A stretch of DNA of 64,000 bases from Liquidambar formosana (Eukaryota; Streptophyta; Magnoliopsida; Saxifragales; Altingiaceae). The DNA is taken from contig CM077833.1 of the NCBI GenBank assembly GCA_039720395.1, forward strand, positions 15,127,133 through 15,191,132, written 5' to 3'. A program made the translations under genes and the position numbers. Positions 33,349 through 45,241 of the stretch are shown here, in pieces. Each line of letters opens with the position of its first letter. Positions within the stretch are counted from its first letter, which is position 1. The notes beneath the pieces are model-generated. The model was not told where the DNA came from and made no database searches. It saw only the letters and a program-made list of their open reading frames with translations.

Positions 33349-35695
33349 TACCTTTACAAAGCCAACTACTCTGGTAGTCGAAGGAAAGAATAAAATCATA
33401 CCGGGATGCAATATAGAAAAATTGAATGAGATAATAAATATATACATACATATAGATGGAAAAAAAAAAAAAAAAAAAAAAACACCTCCACTCGAATCAC
33501 AAAACCAAGCTCCAGACCATGGCCCAAAACCCCAAACCACTTGATAGTTTTCAAGACATCTTTACACAATTAAGATATTTGGTCAAGGAAAAATAGATGA
33601 TGAACCCTGTCGATAAAAGCAGGATCAACACCTGTATTCATGAGAATATTATCAAACCAAAATCTAAAATTTGCAAACTCAATTGCACATAATTGAAAAT
33701 AAAAAGTGAAAAAATTCATCAGTAGTACAATACCAAAGTTGAGGATGAAGGTTGATATATATACTTAGGGCAGATGCACTAAGGTGTATCTGTGCGCGCA
33801 AGCAACCAATTAAAAAAAATAAAATTAAAATTTGGATAAGTAATTTTATTTAAATTTACTAAAGTACTTTAGCCTCCTTTAAACAAAAATGGTTAATTTT
33901 GATTAATCTTGGTTAAATTTACTAATGTATACCACTTCTATTCAGTCATGCCAATGTATGGTCCTACCTTTCTCTATTTCCTATCTAACTCTTAGTAAAA
34001 AAAAAATTACTATTTAAAATAAGTGCAACCACTGAAAAAAATTTATGGATCTGCTCCTGTATATACCTACACCAAAGATGTAGATACGATAGTTAGTCCA
34101 TCAACAACATTTGGTCATATAGACTCAAAGAAAGTACTAAACCATTTATTTTTGTGAAAGCCTATAGGACCCAATATCTTTGGTTGTGTAGTGGCATCTA
34201 GGCGCAAACTCTTTTCACAAGTTCTTTGAGTGCAATGAAGTCCTTAGCATACTGTTGAGCCCATCCCTTGCAAAAATTCCTTTGTTGCATAGCTCATTTC
34301 CATATCATGCATCCACACACACACGTAGAAATAAGTAATATAAAAGTTTGTATTTTTAGTTAATGAACTTGGAATAATAATAATATAATTACCAAATCCA
34401 CATGAATCAATCTTGTATCCTTCTAAGATGGTCTAATTCAAGAGATCACAGTCATTTAGCAAGTTCCAGTCGCCTAGCCTAAGAGTCTTTTCGTCCTTTT
34501 TTTTGCTTCCCAAAGAGGGCATTCAGGGTGTGCTGACATAGCATCTAAGCAAACAAATTGAATCAGGCAAGTTGCTTAAATTAGTAAGCGCCTTGGTAAA
34601 TAAATCAAAAGGTCTTGCTTGATTTACCTCTTTTTTATATTGATCCCATCCCATATTTCCATATGGAGGCAATATTTGTTGAACCCAAAATACCATCTTT
34701 CATTTTTGAGGCATCTCTTTTAACAAATTTAAAAGAATTGATAGTGTCATTGGACCAAACAGTGTCAAAATATATGTTAACTTTTGGGATTTCCCTGTGC
34801 TTTAAATATGATGACATAACACTCACTCTTAAAGGGAAATAGGGGTTGAAATAAAGAGAAAATATATGTTAACAAACGATAAGAAGGTAGCTATGACAAA
34901 TTAAAAATAAGATTTGATATGTTTGTGAGAAAATATATGTTAACAGAGATTTGATATGTTTGTCGACAATAGCCATATAAATATATATATAAAAAAATCA
35001 CACAAAATATAAAATTGCAAGGAAGAAAACCTTAAAGGTTTTGACATAAAAGAAATAGAAGTAAAGACAAAAGCTTACCAAACCAGTGGGCACAGGCAGT
35101 GAGTTTGAATCCTTCAATTGAATGCCACGTTAAAGCTTCTCTTCCCAAGGACGTTGATTCACGCTACAGAATTGCAAGAGGACAGAAAGGGAAAAAAAAA
35201 GGAACTTGCACACTTTTATATGTCAAAGAAATGGTAAGAATATGACTAACATGGGCCTCAAAGGAGAAAGCTCCATAGAGTGATTTTGTCGAACACCTCT
35301 AGTGAGCATTCCTTAGAAAATTGTAGACCGTTAAGAAATTGGAGTGGGAAAGTATGGAGTAGGAGAGAATGAAGATTTACCTGAAGAACCAAACCACTAG
35401 AAGAGTGATGACTTCACAAATTTGTCTCTCTACCCTCACACTTCTGGAAAGAGAAACAAAGTTTTAGAGAGAGATCAAAGGAATCAACGTACTATGTTTG
35501 CTGTAAGCATGGCCTCTTGCATGGTAATCTTTTATTCTTTGAAGATTTACCGCCACTCTTTGAAGCAGAGGAAGACCCAATCCTTTCATTCTGTGATCAA
35601 TATGTTAGGGTTTTACGATTTTTATTTTGTTTTTCTATTTATGTTTACGGAATTATAGTTTCCGTTTCCTTTAGATTCCTATTTGTGTTTTATAT

Positions 35696-35878
35696 ATTAA
35701 GGTATGTGTTTTAAAATATATTAAGGTATGTGTTTTAGAATTATAGTTTTCATATTTCTATATATGTAGAAGGGTGGATAGTATTAAGGCATGTGTTTTA
35801 GAATATATTAAGGTATGTGTTTTAGAATTATAGTTTTCATATTACTATATTTCCTATATATGTAGAAGGGTGGGTAGT
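35696..35878 (+). repeat. Tandem duplication of about 95 bp in the Helitron
   Basis: Two copies of a unit running from ATTAAGG(T/C)ATGTGTTTTA to TATATGTAGAAGGGTGG. Within each copy the ATTAAGGTATGTGTTTTA motif itself occurs twice, so the array has two levels. Confidence 0.8.
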
Positions 35879-35959
35879 TGTGTATTTAAAAATTAAAATA
35901 AGGGTATATTAGTCAATCAAAAGTTTTTCTTACATTCATCTTTTTATAGGTAGTATAGA

Positions 35960-37469
35960 TGTGCAGGAGTCCACCTCAGGTTATGTATTTATCCTTAGAG
36001 GTGAAGGTACTTCTTTTTGTGGTAAGAAGCAGACTCACATTACCTTGTCTCTGATGGAGTCGGAGAATATAACTTGCTCAACGGTTGTTCAGGATGTTGT
36101 TTGGTTAAGGTGATCTTTACAACGTCTAGGTTTTACAACTTATGCAGAGCTTGTAATTTTGATTGTGTATCAATCCTAAAGTATGCGAATAATCCCTAGT
36201 ATTATTGTAGAACCAAACACAAAGATATTTTATTGTACTTTGTTTGAGATATGGTTGCGTGAAGGGAAAAGGTCTTGAGGCATGTCTCCACTGGCAACAT
36301 GGTGGCTGATCTTATGATTAAGCCAATTGCCAGACATGTTTTCCCTTCTCATGTGAGGAGAATGGGATATTGTAGGATTTGATATGCTTAGACATTTAGT
36401 TTGTGATTGACATTATTATTTGGGATTAATATTCATTCCTTTTGTGTTTATGGGATGTTGATATCATTTTTATACACATCTTTGTAATATGTCATCAGGT
36501 TTGAATCGACCCACTCACACGGGTGATTCACCTTAGCGTTGAGTTAGCGAATAAGATGAGACATTTATACCTTTAGCGCCTAGATGGCAAACAAGATATA
36601 CAATTGTTATATTATATGTTGCCTTAGATTGAGCTAAGATGAGATCTCTATTAGATCGAACATAGAGTTAGTTTTTCCACAATTCTATGTAGCCTCTTTA
36701 TACCCGAATGTGAGATTTCATGCATGCGCTAAGAGAACGACTGGGCTAAAAATCTCAGGTCAAGCGCTTTAGTAGCGGCTGGACTAAGATTCGTATGGCG
36801 TTCTTTTACTTTATCTTCTAGTGACATGCTCATCTTATGAGTTAACACCATAGCATACATTTCATACTATATGTGCTCTATATCGACCAATAATAGAAGT
36901 GATGAATGGATCCCTGCTTCATCGCTGTGTGAGCCACATGGATCACTTTGATCTGTCTTTGTGCCTTTTTTGACCTAAGACTATGTCATGAAGAAGATAC
37001 CTGCTAACGCTACTTTAGCATGTTTTCCAAAGGCCAGGAAACAATTTAGTCTTATGCGGGCATGTCTAGGAAAACAGTTAAGTTGAATTGGATTGACAGG
37101 AGAGCTTAGGGAAGACAATTTGATATTACACTATGTTTTTGTGACTCATTAGCTGGCCAGCGTCTATATCATATTTGTAATGATATGGGATATGGGTACA
37201 TTGCATATATGTAGGATGCAGCACTGTTTTTATATTTATGAGGGATTAAAGAGTACTTGATCCGGTGTTTTATGGATTGTTTGGGGCATATACGAGATGC
37301 CTTTGAGTGATGCGTTCTTGTTAGTGTGGTGATGACTTAACATTTTTGCTCCTATATTTGTACGTTCTTCTCGTGAGGTCACATGCTACATTTCTTGTAT
37401 GAGGAGATGAGTATTGGGAGATTTAGAGAGATTTTGGAGTTAACTCACCCTACGTGGGCAAGTGGGAGA
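35960..37469 (+). pseudogene. Ty1/copia RNase H and 3' non-coding region (piece 3)
   Basis: The RNase H remnant begins ESTSGYVFILRGEG, then KKQTHITLSLMESENITCS (normally ...LSTxEAEY) and VVQDVVWLR. Near 36290-36370 are the end motifs NMVADLMIKPIARHVFP and HVRRMGY. About 1.1 kb of non-coding sequence follows. It ends in the polypurine tract AAGTGGGAGA (37460-37469), the usual copia signal just before the 3' LTR. Confidence 0.82.
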
Positions 37470-37890
37470 TGTTAATATTAGGGTCGAGTACATAACCCAT
37501 ACCCGTGGTCGGCCTACATGCGGGTAGTGGACCTTATGAGTGGGTTTCTATTGTATGTGGAACCCTAGTCCTATTAGGTTTAGGACTTATAGGAAACTAT
37601 TTAAGGTGGCTTTCTCTACAGATTACGATTGGCCTCTTTATGCACCCTCTATCATTCTATACAACCACTCTCCCCTCTCTCTCTCTCTAGTATTCTCTCT
37701 AAGGCATCACCATAACCTTATGGATTTGGAAGCATGGAACAAAGGGAAGACTCTAGTAGTGATCCCTACACCTTACACAGTGATGGTAGAGCATACACAA
37801 AAGCTTAGTTCGTGTTCACAACATTCAGATAGCATATGGCAACCTGCGGGCTCGTAACGACAAGCGACGGTGCTTCTCAGGTCTCTTTCA
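37470..37890 (+). repeat. Copia 3' LTR, right end uncertain
   Basis: It starts TGTTAATATTAGGG right after the polypurine tract. A CT-rich run lies at 37668-37700 and the sequence resembles copia LTRs to about 37890 (...GGTCTCTTTCA). No other LTR copy is in the window, so the end and the target duplication cannot be fixed. Confidence 0.6.
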
Positions 37891-38447
37891 CAAAAGGTAA
37901 CTCTTAGACCCATGATTTATTTGCTATGTGCAATATGCATAGTTTGTTTGCAATATGTATTAATGTTTTCTATAAACTTGAACCCCAAATCACTCACTCA
38001 ACAAATGATAAGAATGTCTTTGTCAAATTCACTACTTATTTTCATTAATAGTTTTATGATTCATTTTCATCAAATTTAAAGCTTAATAGTTTAAACCAAT
38101 TATAATTTGTTAGTTTAGAAGTTAAATGATTTAATAGCAGCACATGATGCTCACATATTTTATTTCCATCATATTTTTTACTTACAAATAAGCAAGATGG
38201 AGAGTACAATTTAAGAATTTATGAAATTATTTGTTTAATTTTAAAATTCAAGAAGCCTTATGAAATTAAACGATAATTTAAGGAAAGCAACATTACGATA
38301 CAAAGACTTCGACATCTTTCACCCCTTTAATATTTTTTAAATGATTGAGCAAGATTATGTTATAAATTTAATTGAATTTCTCTCAATTTCGACCATGAAA
38401 GTTAGATTTAAAGAAATGCTAATCATTTGTAACTTCACCTGTAATTA

Positions 38448-38757
38448 GGGCATCTTTAAGAGGGTTTGTTAATTTTTCTCTATTTTGGAGAGCTTGATAA
38501 CTACTCTTTCTCATTTAGCGGATTCTCCAATAGGATTAGTTAAAATAGATAATTCTCTATTCAAAAAAGAGTTCCAATAGAATTAACTATTTTTTCCTTA
38601 TAAGATTAGCTATTTTTTCTCTACTTTAGTTAAAAGAGTCAAAAGCGCTAACTACATTTGGAGAGCCTCAAACGGCTATCTAGCCTTCTAGAGTTACCGT
38701 TACTCTCTACTTTGATTAAAAAGTCAAAATAACTAACCTCCTGATATGCTCTTAAAA
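38448..38757 (+). mobile_element. hAT-like MITE (about 310 bp)
   Basis: The left end GGGCATCTTTAAGAGGG and the right end, inverted, CTTTTAAGAGCATATCAGG are imperfect inverted repeats of the GAGCATCTCCAA type common in plant hAT MITEs. The interior is built of complementary TTAGTTATTTT/AAAATAACTAA stretches and can fold. The 8-bp duplication is not clear. Confidence 0.5.
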
Positions 38758-39860
38758 GGTTAGTAGGGTCAAAGGTACATCTAAATACTCCCATTGAAAA
38801 ATGAGAAATAAAAATAAATTGGTTAAGAGGTGTGAGGTTTGGTTAATTGAATTAGAGAAAAGAAAAATGATTCTTTGAATTGAGCATGTACAGCAATGAG
38901 AAAGAAAATGGAACCAACGTTTGATTTCATGATACAAGATGCATATATTGCAACAATTCCTGTCTAAAAAGAAAAAAATATGTTACATAAATAGAGAAAA
39001 TGATTGAAGCCTAACCAAACATACTGACTAAAACATGGTCATAAACACCAAAGGTTGACGATTCTTGTTTTTTCCCTTTTGAAAGTGATTTTGAATTTTG
39101 ATGGTGCTTTGTGGTATAGGGGCTGCAAATGGAATTTCAGATATATGTAGGGGATGCGTTTGGATTTTTCACTTATGCTCACAAGTTACATCAAGAAATT
39201 CGAAAGCTCAATGAGTGAACTTAATCTTTGGGAAAAACCAGATAAAAAAGGCAATGGATTGAACAGAGAAAATGTCATATTTGAAAGTTGGAATCATATT
39301 CCTTGTATGGTGCATGGTGTTCTATCATTCCATGTTTTATAGTGCAAATCCCTTTTTTTTTTTCTTTTTTTTTTCTTTTTTCTTTTTTTTTTTGGTTTTT
39401 GTCTAAACCCAAACATAATTTTTCCTTCTCCAAATGGATAGTTATTCTTACTATTGTCATTTTGACTAACTACATTTAACTAGCAAACGCTCATTAGCTA
39501 AACTTTCTTTCAGTAAAAAAAAAAAAAAAAAATGAAACTTTCTTTTTTTTTATGCACCATTCCCTCTTTCTCTCTTCACCGAATGATTACAAATGCAAAG
39601 ATTATTAAAAAAAGATTTGAAGTAACTAAGAGTAACTAGTTGCTTTGGACTACTCACTAGCTTGGATAACCAATTAGCTATTTTTGTTATTTCTAAATGT
39701 CATTTTACTAGTTAAAATAGTTTTAAAAAAATAGACAATACCATCAAAGATGCTCTTAGAGGTCTACAGTATTTAGATAGACTCTTGATTAAAAGTAAGT
39801 TAAATGATAGACAAAATCTTGGATGGGATTTTTAAGTTTCCAAATTCAAGACTAGTAGTG

Positions 39861-40073
39861 TCATGTTTGTTTAGTTGGAATGAAATGAATGGAATAGAAT
39901 CACATTCTAATTCATTCTAAACAGCGTGTTTGGATAAGGTAATTTAAATAGAAATAAAATCAAACAGTATGTTTGAATACCCATTTCAAATCATTTTCCA
40001 CTCCAAATTACCTCAAGTATGGAATCAGATTCCATTTTCATCGATTTCATATATTCCAGTTAAACAAACATGG
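39861..40073 (+). mobile_element. MITE with TIR CATGTTTGTTTA (about 210 bp)
   Basis: Left TCATGTTTGTTTAGTTGGAA and right, inverted, CCATGTTTGTTTAACTGGAA form terminal repeats of about 20 bp. Inside are further inverted stretches (AATGGAAT / ATTCCA). It is of the Tourist/hAT size class. I do not assign a superfamily. Confidence 0.65.
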
Positions 40074-40627
40074 CCTCAAAACAAACCATACAAGTCGTTT
40101 GGTCCATCAAAGCACCATAGGCAAACTAGACTGAAAAGTTGCCATTAATAAAGTGTGGCCCAAATCAACCTATCAGCCATAGCAAAAAATTAGGGCAAAA
40201 TTAAGTATGGACAATTTTGTCTCTTCGAAGAGATAATCCAAATTCCCACGATGACTATCATCAATAATATCAACTGGAGGTAGGATATTGTTACCATAAA
40301 AATTTCTTTACACCCCCCCAACTAAATTTATACTTTTTAAGGTATTATGAAAATACAAAAAGTTTTCATAAAAACTAGTCACGTTTCTCATTAAAAAAAC
40401 ATCATTTTGAACAACTTTGCATAAGAAATTTTTTTTAAAGTTCATTGTTTAAGTGGAATTTTTTCTAAAGTTCATGTAAATTTTTTCTAAACATCATTTC
40501 CGGCTCAATTGGCCCCTCCAGGCCCAATGATGCTTAGTTAATTAGCTTCCTAATGGCTATTTATATGCAAGTTCGTTTAACATAGTTTTTATTAATGAAA
40601 CATATATATTTAAGTAATAATATATAT

Positions 40628-40633
<6 letters not shown>

Positions 40634-40675
<42 letters not shown>
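40634..40675 (+). repeat. (TA)n microsatellite, left of TIR element
   Basis: About 21 AT repeats directly abut the element start GGGGAGGGTTCCG. Confidence 0.95.
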
Positions 40676-40677
<2 letters not shown>

Positions 40678-41876
40678 GGAGGGTTCCGTTGACACCTGGT
40701 GTAAAAGTTTAACTTTTACACCTTTTTATGTTCGTAAATCTTTTTTGATCCAATGGTGTTTTTTCTTTCGGATCTTTTTTTGTTAGTTACAAATTTGGGT
40801 TGGGTTAAGATACACAAGTGAAGACCCATTCGATTAACACGGTCAACACTTTCTTTCTCTCTTTCTAACAACTGGTTCTTACCCATTCCGTCGCCAGCGT
40901 CATCACTACAGCAACTTCTTCCACCATCTCCTCCTCCACCTCTTTTTGTTCCTTCTTCTCTCTTATTCTTATCCATTCCATTGACGACCTCATAATCACT
41001 TCCGTCTTCCTATTTTAACCTTTTTTTTGAAAAAAAAAATTTGGGTAATGAACCCATCTAACCTGACTGTTAGATCTAAGAGGAGATTGCGAGCTTTCTT
41101 CTCCATACCCATTTATTTCTTTATTTGAGAGGGTGAAGGGTGATGTACGGCATGTACCCATTTCATATCAATGTTAGAGTGTTTTCTTCTTTTAACCCAT
41201 TTATTCTCTCTTTTCTTTTCTTTTTTTCTTCTTCTTCTTCATATGGATTTGAAAACCATATGGGTTGTTCCCTACCAGACAAGATATTACATCCAAGGAT
41301 AAAACCCAATACAATTGTAGAAGGCAAATTCGTTTCTCATGAATCAATGCCGTTTTCAAATCTGAAAATGAATACGTGGAACTGGTTTGCCAACTTAACT
41401 GAGTAGCTTAGATTTCAAAGTCTAGAAAAATAAATGGGTGTATCATAAAACAAAACACATAAATAAATAAAAGTTACAAGAACAAAAGTATTGTAAGCTG
41501 GATAGGTTCTCTTTAAGTGAAAAATTCCTCTTCTTAATTTGTTATGATACACCCACATATATATATATATACATACACGCAGCTACCTTTGTATGGGCAT
41601 GGTGGGATTTAGAGATTGTGGGTGTGAGAATGTGATTGGATTGGGTTAGGGCTTGACCAAGGGGGAGAAAGAGCGGGGGTTGGAGGATGGGTACAAATTA
41701 AGGCAGAGGAATGGAGAACGAATGGGTCTTGGGTTTTTCTTCTTAAACCGACCCGCATCCACAACTTTAGTAAAAAGACCCATAAACATAAGGACCGTTA
41801 GATCAAAAGAGATCTAAGGCTACAAAAGGGTGTAAGGGTTTTAGTCTTACACCAAGTGTCAACGGAACCCTCCCTT
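40676..41876 (+). mobile_element. TIR element inserted in a (TA)n microsatellite (1.2 kb)
   Basis: Ends GGAGGGTTCCGTTGACACCT and, inverted, GGAGGGTTCCGTTGACACTT are nearly identical. Weaker inverted similarity goes on for at least 150 bp (GGTGTAA..., then TTTTGATC and the GACCCATTCG block at 40827 and 41722). Both ends abut (TA)n, so the target was a TA repeat, as described for rice Micron elements. The interior has no transposase. The 88-codon frame at 41140-41406 has a signal-like hydrophobic start but no match I know. Confidence 0.8.
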
Positions 41877-41881
41877 CTATA

Positions 41882-41904
<23 letters not shown>
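41877..41904 (+). repeat. (TA)n microsatellite, right of TIR element
   Basis: TA repeats follow the right end and pass into a T-run. With the left tract they form the split target. Confidence 0.9.
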
Positions 41905-41921
<17 letters not shown>

Positions 41922-42592
41922 TTATCAAACGTCCAAAACTATCTTTGTCGCTGGGCTCGTGCTTGGCCTCAATAATCTCTATGAGGGTTGGACCGAACTG
42001 ATTTGGGCTAATTAAATGCGGGCTTGAATAGGGAGCTTGAAATAAGCCAATGAAGTTGCCTTCACTATTAGCTTTTCTAAAACATAATTAGGGAGATTGG
42101 ACAAGTTTTGTCCATCTTGCTGCTACAACTTACAACCTTCTCTTCATCTTCATCCTCCTCTGGCCATGATAACCTTGCTAGAGAAAAAGAAAAAAGAAAA
42201 GAAAAAGGGAGATAAGATTCGCAATACCCGTGCTATATATATTTGCATGACATAACTTTTTATTTATTTATTAACGATGAGGGATATTTTAAGCCTTACT
42301 CCGGTCCTATCGAAGTTTGAATTCAAACTAATCCCGTAATGGTTCGTATGAAATGTCTTATGGCTCATACTTACACACACAGCAGTAGTTACAAGAAACT
42401 GAAACAATAACTTTTGAAAAACACACCCTTCAACCAACCCTGTAGGGACATTTGCATATCATAAATTCATAACTAAATAGAGACTAACAATTGCATTAAT
42501 TACTTCTTAAATGCGCGTGCGCACATAGTTACATGCACTAATAATGGCTGACCAGGAGGTTCCCTTATTATCACTAGCTAAAGCTAGTGATC
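41905..42592 (-). other. Intergenic, including the 3' flank of the GST gene
   Basis: No gene seen. The 3' untranslated region of the GST gene must lie just left of 42593. No single poly(A) signal stands out. Confidence 0.5.
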
Positions 42593-44329
42593 TCATTTTT
42601 TAGCAGCTGAAGCCAATCCAAATTGGCGAATCTTGTGGAAGTAGAGAACCAACTTATCCCTAGCTGGTAAGTTTTCTTTGACCATAGGCAGCTCTGCAAA
42701 ATTCTCCATCCATTTGCCAATGAAAGGATATTTGCTAGAGTCGAAAACTTTGATGCAAGCGATTTCCTCAATCACTCCCAACCAAATCGCGATCCAACCC
42801 AACACAATGTCCAAAAACCCAGTCGTGTCCCCTCCAAAAAACTTCTTACCCGTGAGCTCTCCTTCAAGGACGTCCAAGGCTTCCCTTGCTTGCTTCACTT
42901 CCTTCTCTTGCTGCTCTCCTTCCAGCGTGATCGTTCCCCTTACAACTTCAGTGAACTGAAGAAATAAGACAAATGAAAAAAAAAAAAATTGTCATTACAA
43001 CACAAGTATATATTAGCTAAGATTAAAACAGGGAATTACAGATTGGTCCAGCTACGGCAAATGATCAGCTACTAACTTCCTAATAAATGACTACTAATTT
43101 AACTAATAATGACTACTAACTGTAATTTTTTGCCAATATGTTATTCCCCCGAATTAGGCTTAGAACACATAGATGGGACAATTGACAAATCAATCAATCA
43201 TGGAAAATTACTTTTGATCGAATACATTTTTTTTTTTTCATGATTGACGATTGCGCAGTTGATGTCAATTTTCTTGATTGAATTAATTAGTAGCTTAGTG
43301 TAAGAGTTTGGCCCACATAAAATGGATTGATCCTGGCCGCCTTCTCTTATTTGATAACAAAATGAAGTATTTCTGCACTCGATCAAGCAAGTTGATTCGA
43401 TCAACTCAGTTTTCCCAAACATAAGTGTGTGTTGACTTCCAAACTGTTGTAGAATGGAATTATCAACATGGAATTTGAATTAAATAGTCATGGAAAAAAA
43501 AAGGCTTTTTAATTTTATTTTCTTCAAAAAATTGTTGTATGTATATCTAATTGGGTAAAGGTTGTAAAGCTTTAACTCAAGGCTATGTATGGATTGAGAA
43601 AAATGGAGAGAAGAGGAGAGAAAAAATAAAATTTCTCTCAATTTCCCTCATTTGGTTTGTTAAGTTTGAAGGAAAGAGAAGGAAATGAGGGGAAATTGAT
43701 AGAAACTAGAGCATTTTATCTCCTTATGGGGGGAAATTGTATGTATATCATAGCATTTTTAAACTTGTTATCCAATATCCAAACAGCTAGAGGAGTTTCA
43801 CTTTCTTTGAATCTCGTCTAGTTCACTTTCAAGATTTATTCAACTAGAGTAAAAAATTCCACTTGTGTGCTTGTATTTTTCTAAAAGAAATTTGAATGAT
43901 TGGTACATAGGAACATATATTAAAAATTAAAGGCTTTCCAACATTCGTTTTTTTAAAAAGGAAGAAGAAGAAAACAGAAGCAAATAGAAAAGAAAATTAA
44001 GATGCAGAGTATACCTTTTCTTCTACAAACTTACCCCAGAATCGTGCCCTGGCTCTTTCATAAGGGTCTTGGGGCATTATGGGGTTTTGCTTCCAGGTGT
44101 CGTCGATATACTCGATGATAACGAGGGACTCAGCGATGGGGTTTCCATGGTGAACAAGCACAGGCACGCTCTTGTGTACAGGGTTGTAGTTCACAAGGAG
44201 AGGGCTCTTGTTGTTCAAGTCTTCTTCCACAAATTCATATTGGATGCCCTTAAGCTTCAGGACCCATTCCACCCTGTGAACAAAGGGACTGAACCACGCT
44301 CCCAGCAGCTTCACCTCTTGGCCGGCCAT
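42593..44329 (-). CDS. Tau-class glutathione S-transferase, two exons, 225 aa
   Basis: Conjugates glutathione to xenobiotics, herbicides and oxidised metabolites in the cytosol. Exon 1 is 44329-44015 (105 codons) and exon 2 is 42955-42593 (120 codons and TGA). The 1,059-bp intron has GT...AG ends and phase 0, at the position usual for tau GSTs. The thioredoxin-fold domain (about residues 4-80) has the catalytic serine in AWFSPF (Ser14), the VPVL segment with its cis-proline (Pro56) and Glu67-Ser68 for glutathione. The helical domain (about 90-220) has [12 protein letters not shown]. An open frame extends four codons upstream but begins with GTG; the first ATG, in ATGGCC context, is at 44329. 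Length is normal, there is no organelle signal, and all key residues are kept, so the gene looks functional. The class is clear; the exact paralogue is not. Confidence 0.95.
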
Positions 44330-44398
44330 TACTTTTGACACTTGGTTTGTTTTCTTCTTTTCTACACTGCTTCCGTGAGTTCTGCCTGCTGCTCCTGT

Positions 44399-44406
44399 TA
44401 TATATA
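44399..44406 (-). promoter_or_regulatory. TATA box of the GST gene
   Basis: On the minus strand GCTATATATAAC lies about 70 bp upstream of the GST start codon, leaving room for a short leader. No other TATA-like motif is as close. Confidence 0.65.
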
Positions 44407-44875
44407 GCAGACATAGAACACGTAGACATGGCCCAATTATCCCAAAATAAAATAATTAAAAAAGAAGACATGGCCCGTGATAGGGAGAGAGTGATTTGTT
44501 TGCCTTTTCCTTGAAAGAGAAAAAAAATAGAGTAATCTGAACGTAACCCACCAACCCCCCATGTTTCTATGACCAACTTTAACTGCAATAATTTAGTCAT
44601 TACATTAACTCTTTTTTGGAGTTAAAAAAAATATCTTCCCCTTAAATTTAGAGAACGACACCACCAGCTTGCTTAATTGCCAAGTTAATGGTCCCTTTCA
44701 CATTAATTAATATTTTAGATAAATTTAGATTATATGGCTACTTGGCTAGTCCTAGTTAGAGAGAGTAGAATGTTAAATTCAATATCTTATCTTCTGTGAT
44801 TAAGTATATAAATTTCAATTAAGAACCACTAATACGCCTCTTTGCATTAAGTAAATATGAATTTAAGCGTTAATT
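44407..44875 (-). other. GST upstream region, no gene
   Basis: Promoter-side sequence. A frame at 44250-44600 on the minus strand overlaps the GST start in another frame and is not a gene. No clear cis-element beyond the TATA box. Confidence 0.5.
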
Positions 44876-45241
44876 TTTGTACTTTTACACTGCCCAATAT
44901 CTTATTATAAAAATCATATTTTGTCAAAATCACCATTGGATTAGATGATCCTAACATGCACGTTATGCATATCAAATATCAAGTCAATTGGATATCAGAA
45001 AATATTTGATGATTTGATCGATAAATTGACATTTCTTTTATAAATAAAACTATGATTTTAAATATTTTAAGGATGAGATAGCTCCTAATATTCGGTAAAC
45101 TTGAAATTTAATATGCATAAATGACATGCATAGTGGAATATCTAATCTAATCATTGGATTGACGAAATATTTTTTTTGTTAATTTCTTACAAAAAAAAAA
45201 GATACGGAGCATAAAAAATTCTTACACCGCACCGGCTGTAT
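44876..45241 (+). mobile_element. Foldback MITE with long inverted arms (about 365 bp)
   Basis: The left end has ACTTTTACACTGCC and the right end, inverted, CCGGTGCGGTGTAAGAATTTTT. Further in, CCATTGGATTAGATGATCC pairs loosely with GGAATATCTAATCTAATCATTGG. CACGTTATGCATATCAAATATCAAGT also has an inverted partner at 45095-45125. The two halves are thus diverged inverted copies of about 180 bp. Family unknown. Confidence 0.6.

Larger units (their letters stand above)
33239..35959 (-). mobile_element. Non-autonomous Helitron (2,721 bp) inserted in copia RNase H
   Basis: On the minus strand the element starts TCTATACTACC at 35959, preceded by A. It ends with a hairpin (ACACGTGC/GCACGTGT, 33250-33268), a 7-nt spacer and CTAG at 33242-33239, followed by T. 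This is the Helitron pattern: 5' TC, 3' hairpin plus CTRR, insertion between A and T without duplication. Removing it rejoins the copia RNase H region in frame (GYSD on one side, STSGYVF on the other), so both borders are confirmed independently. No Rep/helicase frame is present. The interior includes a (GA)n run (33325-33348) and a roughly 95-bp tandem duplication (35696-35878). Confidence 0.92.
37891..40633 (+). other. Intergenic, AT-rich, with small MITEs
   Basis: Apart from the MITEs at 38448-38757 and 39861-40073 I see no gene. Poly-T (39352-39392) and poly-A (39516-39531) tracts create low-complexity frames. The motif AGATGCTCTTAGAGG at 39748-39762 resembles a stray hAT-MITE end. Confidence 0.5.

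Noticed and set aside
33226..33544. 104-aa and 103-aa ORFs on opposite strands
   Set aside because: They span a Helitron terminus, a (GA)n run and a poly-A tract, so no protein is likely.
43560..43830. Possible MITE in the GST intron (GGCTATGTATGGATTGAG...)
   Set aside because: I could not find a convincing inverted partner for the left end.
44069..44338. Plus-strand 89-aa ORF
   Set aside because: It is the antisense shadow of GST exon 1.
44330..44341. GST start four codons upstream
   Set aside because: That codon is GTG; the first ATG with good context is at 44329.
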